Source: Methanomassiliicoccales archaeon PtaU1.Bin030
Lineage (GTDB): Archaea > Thermoplasmatota > Thermoplasmata > Methanomassiliicoccales > Methanomassiliicoccaceae
Length of the DNA: 10,490 nt
Assembly: GCA_002067635.1 (NCBI GenBank)
Contig: MVRB01000202.1
Coordinates: forward strand, 1 to 10,490
Reading direction: 5' to 3'
In this document: piece after piece, positions 6,318 through 10,490 of the stretch
Numbering within the stretch: position 1 is the stretch's first letter
Layout of the letters: each line of letters begins with the position of its first letter
Program-made: the position numbers and the translations under genes
The notes under the pieces: model-generated
What the model saw: the letters and a program-made list of their open reading frames with translations, nothing else
Told to the model about the DNA's origin: nothing
Databases searched by the model: none

Positions 6318-7964
6318 TCATACCGTGAACGGTAGGGAGTTCGGGCCATACTCGTAGTAGTCGCTTAAAATCTTGTTGACCTCATGATATCCTGTGATAT
6401 CCAGGTCGACCATCTTTTGGATGATCTTCTCCCTCTGTCGCAGGTCCTTGTAGATGTCCTTTGGCTCGCTGTAACCGTGCTCAGCGGCGATCCTCTTCTC
6501 CAGGATGTAGCTGTTGTTGTTGCCGCGGAAGTAGAGCTTGTCTGTGGCCGAATCCCACTTGAAGACGTTCCTGGTCAGGACACCGCCGTCCTCCTTGGAA
6601 TACCCCATGAACTCCTCCACGTTGGTGACCCGCCTCAGGAACCTGCGGTTGACGTTGACCGCGGACTGGAAGATGATGACGTTGACGTTGTCGATGAAGG
6701 ACATGGGGATGTTGATCGGCTGCCCGGTCATCCTCTGGATGAACTTGGTGGCGTTCGAGGCGTGGAAGGTGGCCATGACCGGAATACCGGTCTGCATGCA
6801 TTGGAAGGCGACACGCCCTTCCTCACCTCTGATCTCACCGATGACGATGTAGTCCGGACGCGACCTCAATGCCGCACGCAGGAGATCGAACATCGTGACC
6901 CTGGCCTCCTCCGGACCCGACTCCCTGGTAACGCAGCGCTGCCATCCCTTCTGGGGGGGCTTGACCTCAGGCGTGTCCTCGACGGAGTATATCTTCCCAC
7001 GGTGGTCGATGAAGGACAGGATGGCGTTGAGGGCCGTGGTCTTGCCGGACGCGGTCTCTCCGGAGAGTATGACGTTCATCTTGTTCTCCAGGCACAGCCA
7101 TATATATGCCACGAACTCAGGTGAGAACGTACCGAACTTTATGAGCTGGATGGGTGAGATGGGCTCGGCGCTGAACTTACGGATGGTGCAGGACGAGCCC
7201 CTGGCGCTGATGTCGGTGGAGTAGATCATGTTTATACGGGACCCGTCCGGCAGCGTCCCGTCGACGATGGGCTTGGACGCGCTTACCGGCCGGCCCATGC
7301 GCTCGGAGATGGAGACGAAGAACTCGTTGAGGGAGACCTCATCATCGAACCTGACGTTGGTCTCCAGGCCATATTGGAAAGCCTTGTGGGAGACCCTGAC
7401 CTTCCCCGTCCCTATGAGGTGAACATCCTCGATGTAGGGATCAAGGATGAGAGGCTCGATGGGCCCGTAACCGACTATATCTCTATTAATATAATATTTT
7501 AATATCTCGTACTCCTTCTGGCTGACCTGGACCTTACCGCTGGTCTTCTTGACCTTCTTGTTCCTGCCGCTCACCACCTCCACGGACATGTCGAAGAGCT
7601 TCTCCAGGATACGGATCAGGTCCTCCTTGGTCTCCACGGACTCCTCGTGCGTGGCCTTTTCCAGGATGGAATCCTTGATCATGCGGAGCTTCTCCTTCTC
7701 CTCCATGTTCAACTTGTGCTCTATGCTCACATAGCGTGAGCGCAGGGCATCGATGTGGATGTGGCCGTTGCCGATCTTGTAGATGACGTTCGCTGAGTTG
7801 GGGTCAAGTATGGCGTTCTTCCTGATCTCCGCGAGGTCCTTCACCGATAGATTCTCGTAGTACTTCGGAAGGATGTTGGTGACCTTCTGCAGCTCATCGA
7901 TGTACTCGCGAAGGTAGATGTTCCCCTTGGCCGCCTTTTCCAGGGCGGGATCTATGACGACCAT
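6318..7964 (-). CDS. arlI: ArlI/FlaI archaellum assembly and rotation ATPase
   Basis: Hexameric type II/IV secretion ATPase that powers both archaellin assembly and archaellum rotation. The 548-residue protein has a helical N-terminal region (about 1-145), an N-terminal domain to about 270 (including GYGPIEPLILDPYIEDV and DGSRINMIYS), and a C-terminal ATPase domain. Walker A is GETASGKTT (302-310, Lys308), an Asp-box segment is YSVEDTPE (327-333), Walker B is DYIVIGEIRGEE (371-382, Glu377), and the His box lies around TFHASNA (His401). All catalytic motifs are intact. The ATG overlaps the arlH stop by one base and has a strong Shine-Dalgarno 8 nt upstream. Codons around residues 154-163 are strikingly AT-rich (7476-7505) compared with the rest of the gene. 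Confidence 0.97.
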   Translation of the reverse strand: MVVIDPALEKAAKGNIYLREYIDELQKVTNILPKYYENLSVKDLAEIRKNAILDPNSANVIYKIGNGHIHIDALRSRYVSIEHKLNMEEKEKLRMIKDSILEKATHEESVETKEDLIRILEKLFDMSVEVVSGRNKKVKKTSGKVQVSQKEYEILKYYINRDIVGYGPIEPLILDPYIEDVHLIGTGKVRVSHKAFQYGLETNVRFDDEVSLNEFFVSISERMGRPVSASKPIVDGTLPDGSRINMIYSTDISARGSSCTIRKFSAEPISPIQLIKFGTFSPEFVAYIWLCLENKMNVILSGETASGKTTALNAILSFIDHRGKIYSVEDTPEVKPPQKGWQRCVTRESGPEEARVTMFDLLRAALRSRPDYIVIGEIRGEEGRVAFQCMQTGIPVMATFHASNATKFIQRMTGQPINIPMSFIDNVNVIIFQSAVNVNRRFLRRVTNVEEFMGYSKEDGGVLTRNVFKWDSATDKLYFRGNNNSYILEKRIAAEHGYSEPKDIYKDLRQREKIIQKMVDLDITGYHEVNKILSDYYEYGPNSLPFTV

Positions 7965-8686
7965 TAACCAGACACCTCCGTGATCTCGATCACCAAGCCA
8001 ATGCCCGGCTCAATCCTGATCCTCATCTGGTCATCGACCTTATGCTTGGCCCTCTGGTACCTCATGATGTTGACCATGCGCACCATTCCCTGGCCAGACG
8101 GCTTCATCTTGATGGACATGTAGATGTCCGATGCCTGGCGGAGGGGATCGACGGCCTTGCAGCTCTCATCGGTGGTCATCAGGATGGTCTTATCGAGCTT
8201 CATCTGCTTCTTAAGGAAACCCATGTACTGGATGCAGTTGCGCTCGTCCAGGCTATCCTTGGTCAGAGTGGAGAAGGAATCGATGATGAGGACGTCCTTG
8301 CTGTACAGCTGGGGGGAGGTCATCAGCTTGAGCAGAAAGTCGCTCCGGTTGCGGGATTTACCCAACAGAGGGTATACTGGAAAGTACTGGAACGCCCCGT
8401 TGAGCAGGTACTTGTCGACCTTGTACTCCAAGGAGTACATCTGGTCTATGAAGTCCCGCATGGTCATTTCCGTGCTCACGTAGGTGGCGGTATGCCCGTT
8501 CGCGAGGAGGCCGTAAAGGATGCGCTGGCTGAGAACGCTCCTTCCTGAACCCTCCCCTCCCTCGATGAGCATTGTGCTCCCCCGGGGTATCCCGCCCCCC
8601 ATCTTGAGGGCCAGCTCGTCCTGTTTGAGATGGATGCTGTAAAGGTCCTGACGAGCTGCACCGGCCTCCAGTAATGCTCCGCTCAT
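7964..8686 (-). CDS. arlH: ArlH/FlaH archaellum motor RecA-like ATP-binding protein
   Basis: ArlH is a KaiC/RecA-fold protein that sits under the archaellum motor and binds ArlI; ATP binding is needed for archaellation in studied species. The 240-residue length is normal. The Walker A position reads IEGGEGSGRSVL (41-52): the usual lysine of GxxxxGK[ST] is Arg49 (codon AGG at 8540-8542). Walker B is DVLIIDSFST (131-140) and MTTDES (170-175) occupies the place of the following strand/sensor motif. The start is supported by GAGGTGA 8 nt upstream. An ATG seven bases earlier is in another frame. A 35-base gap separates it from arlG; its stop TAA shares one base with the arlI ATG. Confidence 0.95.
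   Translation of the reverse strand: MSGALLEAGAARQDLYSIHLKQDELALKMGGGIPRGSTMLIEGGEGSGRSVLSQRILYGLLANGHTATYVSTEMTMRDFIDQMYSLEYKVDKYLLNGAFQYFPVYPLLGKSRNRSDFLLKLMTSPQLYSKDVLIIDSFSTLTKDSLDERNCIQYMGFLKKQMKLDKTILMTTDESCKAVDPLRQASDIYMSIKMKPSGQGMVRMVNIMRYQRAKHKVDDQMRIRIEPGIGLVIEITEVSG
7973..7979 (-). promoter_or_regulatory. Shine-Dalgarno site of arlI
   Basis: GGAGGTG on the - strand, 8 nt before the arlI ATG and inside the last codons of arlH. It closely matches the archaeal anti-SD sequence and fixes the arlI start; overlap with the end of arlH suggests coupled translation. Confidence 0.85.
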
Positions 8687-8694
8687 CCCTCATC

Positions 8695-8701
8695 TCACCT
8701 C
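8695..8701 (-). promoter_or_regulatory. Shine-Dalgarno site of arlH
   Basis: GAGGTGA on the - strand with 8 nt to the arlH ATG at 8686. It selects this ATG over the out-of-frame ATG that starts one base after the site. Confidence 0.8.
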
Positions 8702-8721
8702 GTACCCTCATCAATGTTCCA

Positions 8722-9159
8722 TCAGATGCGGAAGGCCATAGTATCGGACACGGCGTTGGGCATGACCGCCTTGATCTCATGGTCCCCAGCGCTAAGTGCT
8801 ACCACTATATGCATCTCCACGGTCTTTCCGACAACCCATAAGCCGCCGGTATATTCGTTCACTACGGACGTCTCATTGACGTACTGGCCATCTATAAGGA
8901 TTGCGATGTTATTATATTTTAAAGTAATATCTCCCACGTTCTTCAGATATATGGTGAGGTTCCCGTCAGCGTAGGGAACCCTTCTGGGATCGTTCACGAT
9001 CTCGATGTCCGTTCCTATCTCCGTCTCCAGGGCGTTGGTCTTGACCTTGAGCTCCTGCACCATGGAGTTGGAGATTCCGATGATGACCCCGGACACCGAG
9101 ACCGCCACAACTATGGCAGCGATGAAGAACAGCGAGTGGGTGAACGAACTGTCGGCCAT
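8722..9159 (-). CDS. arlG: ArlG/FlaG archaellum stator-like protein
   Basis: ArlG forms filaments that, capped by ArlF, are thought to tie the archaellum motor to the S-layer. The protein is 145 aa: a short N-terminus, one hydrophobic segment (about residues 10-30, FFIAAIVVAVSVSGVIIGI) resembling an archaellin or type IV pilin N-terminal helix, a short coiled stretch (33-48), then a beta-rich domain outside the membrane. Two N-x-S/T sequons are present (Asn67, Asn95), as expected for a surface domain in an N-glycosylating archaeon. The ATG has a TGAGGT site 6 nt upstream that overlaps the arlF stop. Gene order between arlF and arlH supports the name. Codons for residues 77-83 are unusually AT-rich. 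Confidence 0.9.
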   Translation of the reverse strand: MADSSFTHSLFFIAAIVVAVSVSGVIIGISNSMVQELKVKTNALETEIGTDIEIVNDPRRVPYADGNLTIYLKNVGDITLKYNNIAILIDGQYVNETSVVNEYTGGLWVVGKTVEMHIVVALSAGDHEIKAVMPNAVSDTMAFRI

Positions 9160-9165
9160 GCTCGT

Positions 9166-9171
9166 ACCTCA
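9166..9171 (-). promoter_or_regulatory. Shine-Dalgarno site of arlG, overlapping the arlF stop
   Basis: TGAGGT on the - strand, 6 nt before the arlG ATG. Its first three bases are the arlF stop codon, so a ribosome ending arlF is placed directly on the arlG initiation site. Confidence 0.7.
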
Positions 9172-9585
9172 ATGATAGGCGACCACGCCGTAGGCGTCCA
9201 CCACTTGGATCAGGGTGTCGTTCAAACTTCTATCGACGGTTATGACCAATGTCTCCAGCGGGAACCAGATGTTGGTGGTGGTGCTGCCGTTCACGGACGT
9301 CGATACTATGGCATCGTCGCTTAGCGTTCCGTTCAGGAACAGATCGAGCGAACTGATGGACAAGGTCTCGGTGCCCTCATTGAGGAGGGTCACGGTGCGG
9401 TTCTCGACGTCCACCGCTGTTATGGTTATGCGATCGTGCAGGACCCCATCCTGGCGGTCCTGAGACTCTCTCCGCGCATCGACCAGTGCCTGTTCGAAGT
9501 TATCGAAAGCTGCGAGGAGGTTTCCGAACACGATGACCGATGCGACGAAGATGATGGCAGCAGAAGCTGAGATGCTCAGCCCCAT
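9169..9585 (-). CDS. arlF: ArlF/FlaF archaellum stator-like S-layer-binding protein
   Basis: ArlF has an N-terminal membrane helix and an extracytoplasmic beta-sandwich; in Sulfolobus the soluble domain binds S-layer protein. Here the 138-residue protein begins MGLSISASAAIIFVASVIVF, a typical FlaF N-terminal segment, with a hydrophobic helix at about residues 8-27 followed by a charged stretch (28-48) and a beta-rich domain. Four N-x-S/T sequons (Asn62, Asn85, Asn99, Asn122) are dense for 138 residues and fit a glycosylated outer domain. The ATG shares one base with the stop of the upstream ArlC/D/E-like gene (TGATG), preceded by a G-rich but weak SD-like sequence. Confidence 0.9.
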   Translation of the reverse strand: MGLSISASAAIIFVASVIVFGNLLAAFDNFEQALVDARRESQDRQDGVLHDRITITAVDVENRTVTLLNEGTETLSISSLDLFLNGTLSDDAIVSTSVNGSTTTNIWFPLETLVITVDRSLNDTLIQVVDAYGVVAYH

Positions 9586-10490
9586 CAGCCGCCCCCTAGG
9601 CGCTTGAACTCGCTCATCCAGCGGTCCAGAGCCTCCACCTCGTCCTTGTCCAGATCTTCCCCGATGAGCTTGGCACGGTACACCTTGCTGAGCTGATACT
9701 CCACCAGCTTATGCACCTGCTCCAGCGCATAGGGATCTACCGTGGTCGCCATCGAGGAAGGTGTTCTTGCCTGCGGCTTCGCAGGAGCCTCGTCCTCCGG
9801 TTCCGGGGCCGCGGTGGGCGTCGGAGCCCTCAGGTCGACCTTGCCCAGCAAATCTGGTGAGATCTTGACGCTGTCCATTCCCTGGATGCTGCTGAAGTCC
9901 TCCTCCTCTTCCTCGTCGTCCGGTCTCACCACCCGGTCCAGGGGACCGCATTCATCGACAACGGGAGACGTCATGGTCTTTTCCTCCTTGAGCGTACTAA
10001 GGCTTCCCAGGGAGAGGTTGCCCTTCATGGGAACGTCATCTTCGCCCGTGGACGGAGCGACAGCATCGCGTTTGTCATCCTCCACGAACGGGTTGTACTG
10101 CCGGCTGACCGCCTCGTACACGTTCAGCAGGCTCTTGATGGAGTTGTTGATCTCGGACAGGTCCTTCTTCATGGACTCTATCTCGTTCTTGGTGGCTTTG
10201 CTAGTGAGATCCGCGGTCTCCGCCTGCTTCTTAAGGTCGTTGACGCTGGCCTCGATCTCCATGAACTTCTTATCATCGGCCCGGCCCCCGCCCGAGGACA
10301 GGCTGGAAAGGATATCATCGCCCAGGCCTCCGCCCAGGCTGCCCCCGAGGCTCCCGAGATCGCCGATCTCGTCCTTCCCCTTCTTCTTGTCCTTCTTATC
10401 TCCGAGCTTCGAGAGGCTGCCGAGGCTTCCGCCAAGGTCGCTGAGGGACAGGCTTCCGCCCTCCAGGCCAAGGTCGTCCGAGGAGGCGGA
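9585..10490 (-). CDS. ArlC/D/E-like archaellum cytosolic switch/adaptor protein (partial, N-terminus off the right edge)
   Basis: Archaeal ArlC, D and E proteins form a cytosolic ring at the motor and receive the chemotaxis signal through CheF and CheY. Counting from the ATG at 10262, residues 1-48 are a charged coiled coil and 49-60 read YEAVSRQYNPFV, resembling the segment I expect in FlaC/D/E proteins. A long acidic, Pro/Ala-rich disordered linker follows (about 61-172, with a run of five Glu). The C-terminus (173-225) is a short helical domain. The frame stays open for 76 codons upstream of that ATG to the window edge, with no other ATG, GTG or TTG and no Shine-Dalgarno site at the ATG. 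That region encodes Gly/Leu/Ser repeats (DLGGSLGSL, DLGSLGGSLGGGLGDD) around a Lys-rich patch, so the gene most likely starts beyond 10490. I cannot say whether it is C, D, E or a fusion. Its stop overlaps the arlF start. Confidence 0.8.
   Translation of the reverse strand, partial: SASSDDLGLEGGSLSLSDLGGSLGSLSKLGDKKDKKKGKDEIGDLGSLGGSLGGGLGDDILSSLSSGGGRADDKKFMEIEASVNDLKKQAETADLTSKATKNEIESMKKDLSEINNSIKSLLNVYEAVSRQYNPFVEDDKRDAVAPSTGEDDVPMKGNLSLGSLSTLKEEKTMTSPVVDECGPLDRVVRPDDEEEEEDFSSIQGMDSVKISPDLLGKVDLRAPTPTAAPEPEDEAPAKPQARTPSSMATTVDPYALEQVHKLVEYQLSKVYRAKLIGEDLDKDEVEALDRWMSEFKRLGGG

Noticed and set aside
6384..7124. + strand open frame of 246 codons opposite arlI
   Set aside because: Asp/Val/Leu-rich antisense shadow of the conserved ATPase domain.
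8358..8780. Alternative ATG (8691-8693) one base after the arlH Shine-Dalgarno site
   Set aside because: It is out of frame with ArlH, too close to the site, and its product shows no family features.
1..10490. CRISPR array, tRNA or rRNA gene, insertion sequence or prophage
   Set aside because: No regular direct repeats with spacers, no cloverleaf or rRNA-like sequence, and no transposase or integrase; the window is almost wholly filled by two operons.

Overview
The window is one archaeal motility and chemotaxis locus. The evidence is an archaellum gene set in the usual euryarchaeal order (arlC/D/E-like, arlF, arlG, arlH, arlI, arlJ; older names flaC-J) facing a CheB-CheA-CheC-CheC-CheD cluster. 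Other archaeal signs are GGAGGTG-type ribosome binding sites and an oligo-T terminator with no strong hairpin. The DNA is GC-rich, with mostly G/C-ending codons. A euryarchaeon in the broad sense fits. A Thermoplasmatota or methanogen lineage is my guess and is not established by the sequence.

Left half, + strand (1-4458): a chemotaxis operon that enters from the left edge. It encodes the methylesterase domain of CheB (cut at its N-terminus), a full-length CheA histidine kinase, two tandem CheC phosphatase paralogs, and the receptor deamidase CheD. CheA follows CheB by 1 base and each later gene overlaps the one before it by 3 or 4 bases, so translation is probably coupled. CheA would phosphorylate CheY and CheB, the CheC proteins would dephosphorylate CheY-P, and CheB and CheD would modify receptors for adaptation. 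CheY, CheR, CheW, CheF and receptors are not in the window.

Middle (4459-4625): 167 bases between the convergent operons, with a T-rich terminator for the che operon and two imperfect inverted repeats.

Right half, - strand (10490 down to 4626): the archaellum operon. In transcription order it encodes an ArlC/D/E-like switch/adaptor protein whose frame runs off the right edge, ArlF and ArlG (stator-like pseudoperiplasmic proteins), ArlH (RecA-like regulator ATPase), ArlI (assembly and rotation ATPase) and ArlJ (membrane platform). The archaellins and the start of the operon lie beyond the right edge.

The overall system is well known, and I see no undescribed system here. The points worth a second look are molecular. 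The two CheC copies have lost opposite phosphatase sites. The ArlH Walker A lysine is arginine. CheD has an N-terminal extension and a Thr-to-Cys change in its active-site region. The ArlC/D/E-like protein has a Gly/Leu/Ser repeat region upstream of its only visible ATG. Two very AT-rich codon islands sit inside arlI and arlG.
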